A stretch of 64,000 nucleotides of DNA from an uncultured bacterium (lineage in GTDB: Bacteria > Cyanobacteriota > Vampirovibrionia > Gastranaerophilales > Gastranaerophilaceae): contig CAPQCU010000002.1 in assembly GCA_948684385.1 (NCBI GenBank), forward strand, positions 1 to 64,000. Direction: 5' to 3'. The notes under the pieces are model-generated. The model did no database searches and was not told where the DNA came from. It worked only from the letters and a program-made list of their open reading frames with translations. This document shows, in pieces, positions 1-9,300 of the stretch (positions within the stretch are counted from its first letter, which is position 1; the number at the start of each line of letters is the position of its first letter). The translations under genes were made by a program, and so were the position numbers.

Positions 1-56
1 TGGATATTCTGATTGCTAACATGCAGCAGCAGTATGCTAGCTTCTTGAGGACGTAG
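1..56 (+). CDS. C-terminal fragment of a gene entering from the left
   Basis: An open frame runs from the window edge to a TAG at 54-56 and reads DILIANMQQQYASFLRT at its end. Only 18 codons are visible, so no family can be named. It is kept as a gene end because the hairpin at 64-100 follows its stop by 7 bases, as a 3'-end structure would. It could also be a chance open frame. Confidence 0.3.
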   Translation, partial: DILIANMQQQYASFLRT

Positions 57-63
57 CGAGAAT

Positions 64-100
64 ATTGAATTCCGGGCGCAGGATGCGCCCGGAATTCAAT
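64..100. repeat. 37-bp perfect hairpin, copy 1
   Basis: Two 17-bp arms (64-80 and 84-100) are perfectly complementary around a 3-base loop; the left arm begins ATTGAATTCCGGGCGCA. A second copy with the same dimensions lies at 23106-23142, and both are followed by ACAGAG. One arm position differs by a compensatory change (T-A here, G-C there), which suggests the fold is what matters. There is no U-run, so a classical terminator is unlikely. It resembles a REP-type or element-boundary palindrome. Confidence 0.75.
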
Positions 101-147
101 ACAGAGAACGTAGTCTATGGAGCAAAAGTCTCTGATTAGGATAGCGC

Positions 148-258
148 AAAATTCCCTGCTTTTTTAATTTTACAGGGATTTGGGTAAATATTTGGGGGTA
201 AAGCAGTTATTTTTACTGTATTGTAGCAAATTCCCTGCTAAAATTTAGCAGGGAATTT
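148..258. repeat. Two palindromes on AAATTCCCTGC
   Basis: Bases 228-258 form a palindrome with 15-bp arms (AAATTCCCTGCTAAA and its complement) around one base. Bases 148-181 repeat the same arm sequence with a looser partner. Both start GCAAA or GCAAAA. They could be binding sites or imperfect terminators; nothing shows which. Confidence 0.5.
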
Positions 259-537
259 AGGGGTTAATAAGTTACAAATATTAGCTAAATTCGGAAAAAT
301 TGCTGTAATATCTGTAAATTCACATAGAAAAACAATTGATAATATAGAAAAAATTATTAGCAAAATATTAAAAAATAATTAATTTTTCAGAACTTTTTTC
401 AAATCTGAGTCATAATGTAAATAGTGGATTTACCCACAACCAACTTACAAATCTCTAATATTTGTTTTGTTAAAATGGGGATATAAAAATTTATTTACCC
501 TCTTTGGTCAGTAATTTTAGTGTAGGAGCTTTATAGC

Positions 538-759
538 ATGGAAAAAGATTTAAAAATTGATATTCCTTCTGATTATGCAGAAAAATGCACAACAACAAAA
601 CCTCTAAAAATTCTTAGTTTTGGAAAACAAAAAGTAATTATCTCTGATGACGAGTTTTCGAGGTTGGAAACTCTGTACAAACATTACGTTAATACTTTTG
701 GTGTGGAAATAGGTTTTGTTAATTATATTCTTAGGATGGTGCCGGAATGGAGTTTATAA
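538..759 (+). CDS. Small protein of unknown function (73 aa)
   Basis: I do not recognise this 73-aa protein. It is acidic to neutral, with no signal peptide or membrane segment. The ATG has a ribosome-binding site (TAGGAG) about 10 bases upstream. Its last codons overlap the start of the ParB/methyltransferase gene by 13 bases, so the two are probably translationally coupled and work together. It could be a small specificity or regulatory partner of that enzyme, but only the gene order supports this. Confidence 0.6.
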   Translation: MEKDLKIDIPSDYAEKCTTTKPLKILSFGKQKVIISDDEFSRLETLYKHYVNTFGVEIGFVNYILRMVPEWSL

Positions 760-2120
760 AAGATTTTCCGGTTAAAAATTTAACTGTCGCAGATTATAAT
801 CCTAGAGTTATCAATGAGAACTCTTATCAGAAATTAAAAGAAAGCATTCAAAAGTTTAGCATTATAAAACCTTTAATATTAAATGGTGATAATAATATTC
901 TAACAGCAGGACATCAGAGAACAAAAGCATTAAAAGATTTAGGGATAAAATTTGCTCCTGTTATTAAACTACAAGATATTGCAAAATCTGACGAAATTAT
1001 GTTTAACCTTTTTCATAATTCTATAGAAACTAATGGTTCGAAAGTCGGTTTAAGTTTAATTTCTGAACTTCCTTATGGATATAGCTTTGTTGATTTTCAT
1101 TATATAAATTTACGCAAAAATTCTAATCCTATTGTCGTAAAAGAAATCAGCAAGCTTATCATCAAATATGGAACTTGGGGTAGTGTAATTTGTGATGAAA
1201 AGGGTGCTGTAATTACAAATGCAGAGTATGCAATCGCCTGCAAGTTATTAGAAAAACCTCTTTTAGTTTATAAAATGAAAAATGAAGAAATTGAAAATCT
1301 AAAAAGTTATTTACAAGAAGATTATGGGAAATATTACTTTAACAACTTGGAAATAAAAGATTATAACCAAACCTTCTGCCAAATGCATAGACTAAGCGGG
1401 GAAAAAGAATTAAAATCAACAACATATACAAAATACATTCTGCCAATTTTAGATAAGAAAACTAGAATTTTGGATTTCGGAGCAGGTAAATGTTCCTATC
1501 CAAACAAATTAAGAAAAGAAGGTTATAAAATTTTCATGTACGAACCTTTTTACAGGCAAGAAAAAAGTAATTCATTTGATATTAATAAAATCATTTCTTT
1601 TATTGAAGATATACAAAAAGATATTTCTAAAAATGGATTGTACGATATTGTGATTCTGGATAGTGTTTTAAATTCTATAACAAGCCTTGAAATGCAGCAC
1701 AGTGTTTTATTAGCTTGTAACTCATTGTTAAAAGACAATGGAAGTTTGATTTTAGGTACTCGCAGTTTAGGCAAAGCAACTACAACAATGAAAAGTAAAC
1801 AAGCTACAAACAGAAAACGTGATATAGAATTTTTAGATGATGAAAAATTTAGCGTTACTTTTAGAAATGGTGTTTGGACAAAACAAAGATTTACGACCAA
1901 AGAACAATTGCAACAAGAACTAATGCCTTATTTTCAAGATATTGAAACTCTTGGCAATGAAACCCGGTCTAATATTTATGCTATTTGCAAAAATCCTGTA
2001 AGATTTTCAAAAGAAGAGTACCAAAAAGCGCTAAACATTGAGCTTAATATGACTTATCCGAATGGATTTAAGCATAATAAACATACTGATCTTGTTGATA
2101 CAATTCTAACTAATTTCTAA
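747..2120 (+). CDS. ParB-like domain fused to a SAM methyltransferase
   Basis: Residues 1 to about 75 match a ParB/sulfiredoxin N-terminal domain: an N-P-R box early on, then LTAGHQRTKAL, the usual GxRR-like motif. From about residue 235 comes a class I SAM-dependent methyltransferase: motif I is ILDFGAGKCSYPNKL, an acidic loop follows in the next strand (MYEPF), and YDIVILDSVLNS fits the motif IV region. There is no DPPY motif, so it need not methylate DNA. Such fusions are known from phages and mobile elements. The gene overlaps the small ORF upstream by 13 bases and meets the next gene tail to tail (4-bp overlap). The substrate is unknown. Confidence 0.8.
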   Translation: MEFIKDFPVKNLTVADYNPRVINENSYQKLKESIQKFSIIKPLILNGDNNILTAGHQRTKALKDLGIKFAPVIKLQDIAKSDEIMFNLFHNSIETNGSKVGLSLISELPYGYSFVDFHYINLRKNSNPIVVKEISKLIIKYGTWGSVICDEKGAVITNAEYAIACKLLEKPLLVYKMKNEEIENLKSYLQEDYGKYYFNNLEIKDYNQTFCQMHRLSGEKELKSTTYTKYILPILDKKTRILDFGAGKCSYPNKLRKEGYKIFMYEPFYRQEKSNSFDINKIISFIEDIQKDISKNGLYDIVILDSVLNSITSLEMQHSVLLACNSLLKDNGSLILGTRSLGKATTTMKSKQATNRKRDIEFLDDEKFSVTFRNGVWTKQRFTTKEQLQQELMPYFQDIETLGNETRSNIYAICKNPVRFSKEEYQKALNIELNMTYPNGFKHNKHTDLVDTILTNF

Positions 2121-2584
2121 TAGTATCTATTTTTACCGCAAGGACAGCAAGATTTGCCTTCTTTTTTCATTTCTCTCATGTATTGAAGGGTCTTGATTTG
2201 TTCTTCTGTCAAATAAGATTCAAACTTTTTGTTGTGTTCAGCTTTTATTTCAGCAGATTTTGCTTTTAAATCGGTAATCTCTGCCCTTAGTTTAGCAATC
2301 TCTTTTTCGTCAGTAGTTGCTTTAATTTGTTTATAATTTTCTCTAATCTTGGTGTTTATTGATTTTAACTCATTTTGTTGTGCAGCTCTGTTTGCATCAA
2401 CAAGTTTAATTTGTTCCTTAGTTAATCCTAAATGATTTTCAAAATGCTTTTTGCAAGGACAACGTTTTACGGTTTGAGTACCATTAGATTTAATATCATA
2501 GTATTGTGTATCAATTGCAAATACTGAAGTTACACCAAACAATATTGCAATTCCTAAAGCTAAAGAGCATAAAATCTTTTTCAT
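2117..2584 (-). CDS. Secreted Spy/CpxP-like LTXXQ protein
   Basis: The start MKKILCSLALGIAILFGVTSVFA is an evident signal peptide cleaved near residue 23. Two LTxxQ boxes (LTKEQIKLV and LTEEQIKTL) flank a long charged helix, the layout of Spy/CpxP-type periplasmic proteins. Cysteine pairs sit near both ends of the mature chain (CPC and CCPC), which may bind metal or form disulfides. Family members act as periplasmic chaperones or metal-stress sensors; that role is inferred. Transcribed toward the ParB fusion, with a 4-bp tail overlap. Confidence 0.75.
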   Translation of the reverse strand: MKKILCSLALGIAILFGVTSVFAIDTQYYDIKSNGTQTVKRCPCKKHFENHLGLTKEQIKLVDANRAAQQNELKSINTKIRENYKQIKATTDEKEIAKLRAEITDLKAKSAEIKAEHNKKFESYLTEEQIKTLQYMREMKKEGKSCCPCGKNRYY

Positions 2585-2690
2585 ATAAACACCTTCTTTC
2601 TTTGAGGAAATTATATCATAAACATGTATTCAATACTTGCCAACTTCGGAGAAAACTGATATAATATCCGTATAATTTACGGAGAAAACA

Positions 2691-3785
2691 ATGCAATATA
2701 TCTATCAAAACACTGATTGGCACAGCTTTACATACTGCGGAGATAAAATTCAAAACTTGTTGCTTGAAATCAAAAAAGCTCAAGGATATTTGCTTGGCAA
2801 AATGGATGCTTTGGGCTTTGATGTTAAGAATAACGCATTGTTGCAGGTTTTAACCGAAAATATTATTAAATCATCAGAAATTGAAGGGCAAATATTAGAC
2901 AAACATTTGGTTCACTCTTCCATTGCAAGGCGTTTAGGCATTGACTTAGGTGGAGAAACCCCTGTTTCAAGAGATATTGAAGGTGTTGTTGAGATGATGC
3001 TGGATGCGACACAAAATTATGCTCAAAATATGACAAAAGAGCGTATAATTGGCTGGCACGCAGCATTATTTCCTACTGGATTTAGCGGTATGTATAAAAT
3101 TAACGTTGGCAGTTATCGAACAGATGAACTCGGTCCGATGCAAGTTGTTTCAGGATATGCAGGCAAAGAAAAAGTTCATTATGAAGCTCCACCAGCTGAG
3201 CTTCTTGAAACTGAAATGCAGGATTTAATTGACTATATTAACTCTGATGCTAATGAAGATTTTCTAATTAAAGCCGGAATTGTTCACCTTTGGTTTGTTA
3301 TTTTGCACCCTTTTGATGATGGAAATGGAAGAATTGCAAGAGCTTTAACAGATATGATGCTTGCAAGAAGCGATGATTCCAAGTTTAGATTTTATTCAAT
3401 GTCCTCACAAATTCAAAAAAATCGAAAGAATTATTACACAATTTTAGAAAAAACTCAAAAAGGTTCAATGGATGTTACAAATTGGCTTGTTTGGTTTTTA
3501 GAAAATCTTTTGGTTGCCATTCAATCAAGTGGTGAGATTACAAATCAGGTCTTGAAAAAAGCAGAGTTCTGGCAAAAGAACTCAAACCTTGCATTTAATG
3601 AAAGACAGATTAAAGTCTTGAACCGCTTTCTTGATAATTTTGAAGGTAACCTTACAACGACAAAATGGGCGAAGATGTGCAATTGTTCCCAAGATACGGC
3701 GACTCTTGATATCAATGACTTAATCGACAAAAAGATTTTAAAGCGTATTGGTAAAGGTCGTTCAACACATTATGCTTTACGATGA
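2691..3785 (+). CDS. Fic protein with DUF4172-type N-terminus
   Basis: The Fic signature HPFDDGNGRIAR is intact, with the catalytic His and the phosphate-binding loop, so the enzyme should be able to transfer AMP or a related nucleotide group to a protein hydroxyl. An N-terminal helix holds SSEIEG, which fits the class II inhibitory motif (S/T)xxxE(G/N); its Glu would block ATP binding until released. The first 80 residues resemble DUF4172, and the last 60 a winged-helix domain. A nuclease-helicase gene begins 59 bp downstream on the same strand, so the two may form a unit. The target protein is unknown. Confidence 0.88.
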   Translation: MQYIYQNTDWHSFTYCGDKIQNLLLEIKKAQGYLLGKMDALGFDVKNNALLQVLTENIIKSSEIEGQILDKHLVHSSIARRLGIDLGGETPVSRDIEGVVEMMLDATQNYAQNMTKERIIGWHAALFPTGFSGMYKINVGSYRTDELGPMQVVSGYAGKEKVHYEAPPAELLETEMQDLIDYINSDANEDFLIKAGIVHLWFVILHPFDDGNGRIARALTDMMLARSDDSKFRFYSMSSQIQKNRKNYYTILEKTQKGSMDVTNWLVWFLENLLVAIQSSGEITNQVLKKAEFWQKNSNLAFNERQIKVLNRFLDNFEGNLTTTKWAKMCNCSQDTATLDINDLIDKKILKRIGKGRSTHYALR

Positions 3786-3844
3786 ATTTTGGTTTACAAA
3801 TATTTTCTTTTGCTAAATAATAATTAAAAAGATTTAAAGTAAAA

Positions 3845-5764
3845 ATGCGCGCATATTATTCAGAAAAAGTTTCAAAATTTTTAAATTCTTCAGACAATGA
3901 AATTCTGGGTCAATTGTTAATGAATCATTCATTTTCGAATGATTTAGAACAAAAACGAGCGTGGTTGGAACAAATTAGGATTTTGAAAGAAACCCTTGTT
4001 GATTTTCCGGAAGCGACTTTGTTTTTTGAATTTGCTATTCCTAGAATGGGGAAAAGAGTCGATAATATATTAATCTTAAATGGAATTATTTACCTATTAG
4101 AATTCAAAATATTCGCAAAAAGCTATGAAACTTATGCAGTAGAGCAAGTTGTCGATTATGCACTTGATTTAAAGAATTTTCATTCAGGAAGTCATAATAA
4201 AAACATGATTCCGATTTTAATTTCAACAATGGCGCCTGAAATTAATACACAAATTTTATTTGCAGACGATGCTATTTCCAATTGTATAAAAGCTAATGAA
4301 TTTACATTAAAACAAGTTCTAACTGATTTAGACGCTAATTATAGAAAGGAAAGTTTTGATGTAAATAGTTGGTTAAACTCTTCATACAAACCTACTCCAA
4401 CAATTGTAGAAGCTGCACAAGCTTTATATGCAAATCATTCTGTTGAAGATATTACAAGGCATGGCGCAGATGCAATAAATCTAACATTAACAAAGAATGC
4501 AGTTGAAAAAATTATTAAAGATAGTAAAAATAATAAACAAAAATCAATTTGTTTTATTACTGGTGTTCCGGGTGCTGGAAAAACTTTGGCGGGGTTAGAT
4601 ATTGCAACTCAATCTATGAATTATGAGAAAGATGAACACGCCTGCTTTTTGTCTGGCAACGGGCCTTTGGTTAAGGTTTTAAGAGAGGCTTTGATAAGAA
4701 ATAAAGCAAAATTAGAAAACATTTCCAAGAAAAAGGCTGAGCCCCAGGTTTATGCATTTATCCAAAATATTCATCACTTTAGAGACGAATATTTCGAGGA
4801 TGCTAATGCACCTATTGAAAAAGTCGTCATTTTCGATGAAGCGCAAAGGGCTTGGAGTAGAGAACAAGCTTCTAAGTTTATGAATAAAAAGAGCAAGGTT
4901 AAAGATTTCAATTATTCAGAACCTGAATTTTTAATTAGCGTTATGGATAGACATCAAGATTGGTGTGTTATTATATGCTTAATTGGTGAAGGACAGGAAA
5001 TTAATACCGGTGAAGCTGGCTTAGATGAGTGGTTTAAAACTTTAGAAGAAAATTATCCAGATTGGAATGTGTATTGTTCGAATAATGCTAATCCGCCAGA
5101 AAGTCTAAATCTTTTTACTCAAAGTGATTTACATTTGAGCGTTTCTTTGCGTTCTTTCAAGAGTGCTTTGTTATCAGATTTTGTACAAAATGTAATGGAC
5201 TGTAAACCTAATGAAGCAAGGATTGTTTCTCAGGATTTATGTGAACATTATCCAATTTTTGTAACTCGAAATTTAGCGCAAGCAAAAAATTGGGTTAGAA
5301 ATAAGGCTAGAGGTAGTGAAAGAATTGGGCTTTTAGCACATTCAAATGCAATTCGTTTAAAACCCGAAGGTATATTTGTTAAATCTGAAATAGATTGTAC
5401 AAATTGGTTCTTGAACAAGAAAACGGATGTTCGTTCTTCTTGTGCTTTAGAAGATTGCGCAACAGAATTTGATGTTCAAGGTCTTGAGCTTGATTGGACG
5501 ATTGTTGCTTGGGATGCTAATTTACGGTTTGATAAGGGCTGGAAATATTTAAAATTTAGTGGTGATAAATGGCGAAATATTAATAATGATGCTGATAAAA
5601 AATATCTTTTAAATTCTTATAGAGTTCTGCTGACTCGTGCACGTCAAGGAATGGTTATATTTATTCCTGAAGGTGATAAAAATGACGAGACAAGGCTGCC
5701 AGAGTTTTATGATAATTTGTTTAAGTATCTACGTGAATGTGGACTTCAGATTTTACCGGATTAG
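3845..5764 (+). CDS. Nuclease-helicase fusion (DUF2075 type)
   Basis: Residues 60-105 carry a PD-(D/E)XK-like core: D73, then E86-F-K88, then Q101 in the following helix. A P-loop NTPase follows: Walker A GVPGAGKT at 240-247, Walker B VVIFDEAQ with D331-E332, and a helicase-like C-terminus with RVLLTRARQGMVIF near the end. This is the DUF2075 architecture, with a nuclease placed in front. Such proteins occur in phage-defence and mobile regions. It probably acts on DNA or RNA in the cytoplasm. It follows the Fic gene by 59 bp and ends in a 4-bp tail overlap with the next gene. Confidence 0.85.
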   Translation: MRAYYSEKVSKFLNSSDNEILGQLLMNHSFSNDLEQKRAWLEQIRILKETLVDFPEATLFFEFAIPRMGKRVDNILILNGIIYLLEFKIFAKSYETYAVEQVVDYALDLKNFHSGSHNKNMIPILISTMAPEINTQILFADDAISNCIKANEFTLKQVLTDLDANYRKESFDVNSWLNSSYKPTPTIVEAAQALYANHSVEDITRHGADAINLTLTKNAVEKIIKDSKNNKQKSICFITGVPGAGKTLAGLDIATQSMNYEKDEHACFLSGNGPLVKVLREALIRNKAKLENISKKKAEPQVYAFIQNIHHFRDEYFEDANAPIEKVVIFDEAQRAWSREQASKFMNKKSKVKDFNYSEPEFLISVMDRHQDWCVIICLIGEGQEINTGEAGLDEWFKTLEENYPDWNVYCSNNANPPESLNLFTQSDLHLSVSLRSFKSALLSDFVQNVMDCKPNEARIVSQDLCEHYPIFVTRNLAQAKNWVRNKARGSERIGLLAHSNAIRLKPEGIFVKSEIDCTNWFLNKKTDVRSSCALEDCATEFDVQGLELDWTIVAWDANLRFDKGWKYLKFSGDKWRNINNDADKKYLLNSYRVLLTRARQGMVIFIPEGDKNDETRLPEFYDNLFKYLRECGLQILPD

Positions 5765-6156
5765 AATTTACTCCATAATTTGTAAGGTTCAAGTTCTAAC
5801 ATTTTTGTAATAAGTTCTGTTGATTCAATGATTAAATGATCAATAGTATGTCTCAAGTAGAATTCATAGTTATAAAAACTACCTTTTATTTCTCCAAGTT
5901 TGTTGGCTTCACCTATAACAATGCGTTTCAAAGAACTACTAACTTGAATTGCGACTCTTTTATCATTAAATTTTAGTAGAACCCAGCCATTATCATAATC
6001 ATCAATACTCACTTTTTCCGCATAAGGAGATGTTGCAAAATAACCTAATAAAGCTCTGGATTTTTCATGTGCAAAACATAAGTTTTCATCACCTTGATAT
6101 ACCTGATTAAAAACTGGACGTCCGCCTCTATTGTGAAAATTTGGGTTATTACTCAT
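5761..6156 (-). CDS. Conserved-looking protein of unknown function (131 aa)
   Basis: I do not recognise this protein. It is soluble, without signal peptide or membrane helix, and mixes beta-rich sequence with a C-terminal helix (IESTELITKMLELEPYKLW). It lies between the nuclease-helicase and the STAND NTPase but faces the other way and overlaps the former by 4 bp tail to tail, so it is transcribed on its own or antisense to its neighbours. A role as a regulator or antitoxin-like partner is only a guess from position. Confidence 0.55.
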   Translation of the reverse strand: MSNNPNFHNRGGRPVFNQVYQGDENLCFAHEKSRALLGYFATSPYAEKVSIDDYDNGWVLLKFNDKRVAIQVSSSLKRIVIGEANKLGEIKGSFYNYEFYLRHTIDHLIIESTELITKMLELEPYKLWSKF

Positions 6157-6323
6157 TATGTATTCCTTTTTTTATTTTATTTTAACATATAAGACAGGAA
6201 TAATGTCATATTAAGATATGGATGTAAAATTTTATTAACAATCAAGAAAAATTTTTAAACACATTTATAATTAATATAAGGTCATGTAATGTTAACATAT
6301 TAATTTTAAGGTAATATTCCTTT

Positions 6324-9300
6324 ATGAGCAAAATAAATATTATACAACAAAAAATCAAAGAATTAAGCGGTGGAGAATTTCAAAATCTTTGTGATATTTA
6401 TTTATATAAAAAGTATAATTTCCCCAATATTTGTTCTTTAGGAACAGAAGATGGCACAAACAAATCTACTAAAGGTACGCCTGATTCTTATGTAATTACT
6501 TCTGAAAGTAAATATATTTTAATAATGTATGGATCTGTAAAAAATAATTCTTATAAAAAATTAGAAAATGATATAAAATCATGTTTTTATTCAAAAAAAT
6601 TAAACTTAAAAAGAGAACAAATTGAAAAGATTATCTGTGTATATACTTCAACCAATATAACTCCAGAACAACGAGAAACATTAAATCGTTTAACCGATGA
6701 AATTCCATTAGAAATAATTGATTTAGGAACTCTTTCGTATGATTTATTGGAAAAATTTCCTTCGATTTCTAACGATATTTTAAATGTGCCTATAGGAAGT
6801 AATCAAATTTTTTCTGTTGATGAATTTATTACATTCTACAATAAAAGGTCGGTATCTTCCCCTTTGGATACAAAGTTCTTATATAGAGAACAAGAAGTTA
6901 ATACAATGAAAGAGTTTATATGTACGAACTTGGCTACAGTTGTAGTTGGAGTACCAGGAGTAGGAAAAACTAAGTTAGTATTGGAAACTTGTAAAGTGCT
7001 TGATACTAAAGGGTTTCAAACATATTGCGTAAAATCAAATGGTGTATCTCTTGAAGCAGATCTAAATATTCATTTTGAAACTCCAGGTAATTATATTTTA
7101 TTCTTAGATGATATAAATGAGATAAGAGATATTGAATATATCTTAAGCTTTATTCATACACGTAAAAATGATATTAATATAAAATTAGTAGCAACTGTAC
7201 GTGATTATGCGAAAGCAAAAATAATTGATACCTTATTTAAGTACACAAAACCTCAAGCATTAAAGATAGAAAAGTTTTCTAATAATGAAATAAAACAAAT
7301 TCTGCAACAAAATTATAATATCAATAATCCTAGGTATATCGAACAAATCTGTAAAATAGCACAAGGCAATATTCGTTTAGCAATTATGGCTGCACAAAGA
7401 TCTATAAGTGATGGATTTATTGCAATTACAGACGTAAACCAATTGTTTAAATCATATTACCTTAATGTATTAAACGATTTTAATGCTGATACAAATATAT
7501 ATTGTATATTATTTATTATAGGATTTTTAGGAGCAACAAATTATAAATTAAATGAAATTACACATATATTACTGAAATATTTCAATATTGATGAAAATAT
7601 TTTTATGGATATTTGTGACAATTTATATTTGCTGGAAATTATTGATAAATATGAAAATGAAATATTAAAAATAAATGACCAAAATTTTAAAGATTTTATT
7701 TTGTATTATGTACTTATTGAACAAAAATATATTTCAATAGAAGATTTGTTAAATTTAACATTCCCAAAATACTCTACTCAAATAATTAATGTTATAAATA
7801 TGATTTTACGTATATTCTACAGTAAAGAAAACTTGAACTATATAGAAGAAGAAGTAAATAAAGCCTGGGACAATTGCAATCAAGAGGACGAATATTACTA
7901 TGTAAAACACTTTTTTAGGTTAAATTTAGATAGAACTTTATTGTTTATACAAAATCGTATTAATAGTGTAGAAATTATGCCATATAACATTGAAAAATAT
8001 AATATTCGAGACCGAGAAAATAATAAAGTTATATCTGCGTTTGAAGTAGAAATATTATCTAATTTTAAAAGAACACAATATTGTTCTGATGCAATTGAAC
8101 TTCTAACCAAATTATTTGATAAAAATGCAGAATATATCCACGATGTTTATATAGCATTATCAGACTCATTTAGTTATGATGAAGATTCGTATAGTGATGA
8201 TTATAAAATTGAATATCTTTTAGTTGATAAATTATGGGAATTATCTGCACAAGGTTCAAAAATAAAAGAAACATTATTATTACTTTCGTTATCCAAAAGT
8301 TTAATGGAAATAGAAAAACAAATTACAAGAAATGGTTTAGATAACCGAAGTCTTATTATACAATCTATAAATATTATACCTACGGACGGATCATTAAAGT
8401 TGCGAAGATTTATTTGGGAAATTTTGTATAAATTGTATAAAGTTCATGTTTATAAACCTTATGTTGAAGAATGTATATTTAATTATCATGTTTTTGGTCC
8501 TGATAATAAACACAGAAATAAATTTATTAAATTTGATATGGAATGCTTTTCTAAATACTTTATATCAAAACTAAAAAGTATTCCTTTTAATTTAGCGGCT
8601 ATTTTGTATAATCTTGCTAGGAATTACGATTACCTTACAATTAGTCCCCCTAGTGATTTATTAAGATATAAGGAAAATAAAGAATTTATGTCTTTAATTA
8701 ATATTTTACCTACAAGACATAAGCGTAATAGTGACTGGAGAACAGATGATTCTAAAAGAAAAACATCTCTTTTTCGACAAATTAAAAAGTATAAAAAAGA
8801 AGATCTAAATAAATTTTTTAAAGCTTATAAAAAATATGAAACATTGACATTTTGTTCTCCAGAATCCATATATAGTGGATTAATGGATGTTTTTGAACAA
8901 TTTAAAAATTCTTCGGAACTATATTCATATATTATTAATTTATATTTTAAAGAACAAATAAAAACGATATATCATCCTAATTATATAGTTTGTAATTTAT
9001 TTAATTTGATAGGAGTTAAAAAAACTACGGCTATTATAAAAAAATGCAGGAAAGATGAAAAGGATTTATGGTTAAAAGCCTTTTATGAAGAATTCCCAGA
9101 AGCTTATATCAATAAATTAATATCTTCTCAGTTAGTTGAATTTACTTCAAGTACTCTAGAGAAGGAACAACCAAGAATAATTTCTGTATATTCTTTAGAA
9201 AAATATCTAAAATATAATAAAGATATTATTAAAATAATTAGTCAAATAATTTGTAAAAGAACGAATCCCAATAAGATCATTATTTCAACATTTATCAAAG

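Larger units (their letters stand above)
57..537. other. 480-bp non-coding stretch with palindromes
   Basis: No convincing gene lies here. It holds the 37-bp hairpin at 64-100, two related palindromes built on AAATTCCCTGC (148-181 and 228-258), and GGGTAAA-like words at 182 and 195. A stop-bounded frame at 242-382 reads like the end of a small protein (it ends IEKIISKILKNN) but has no ATG, GTG or TTG start. It may be a gene relic or chance in AT-rich DNA. Confidence 0.5.

Noticed and set aside
242..382. Stop-bounded 46-codon frame ending in ISKILKNN
   Set aside because: No usable start codon and AT-rich; noted as a possible relic in the spacer entry but not called a gene.
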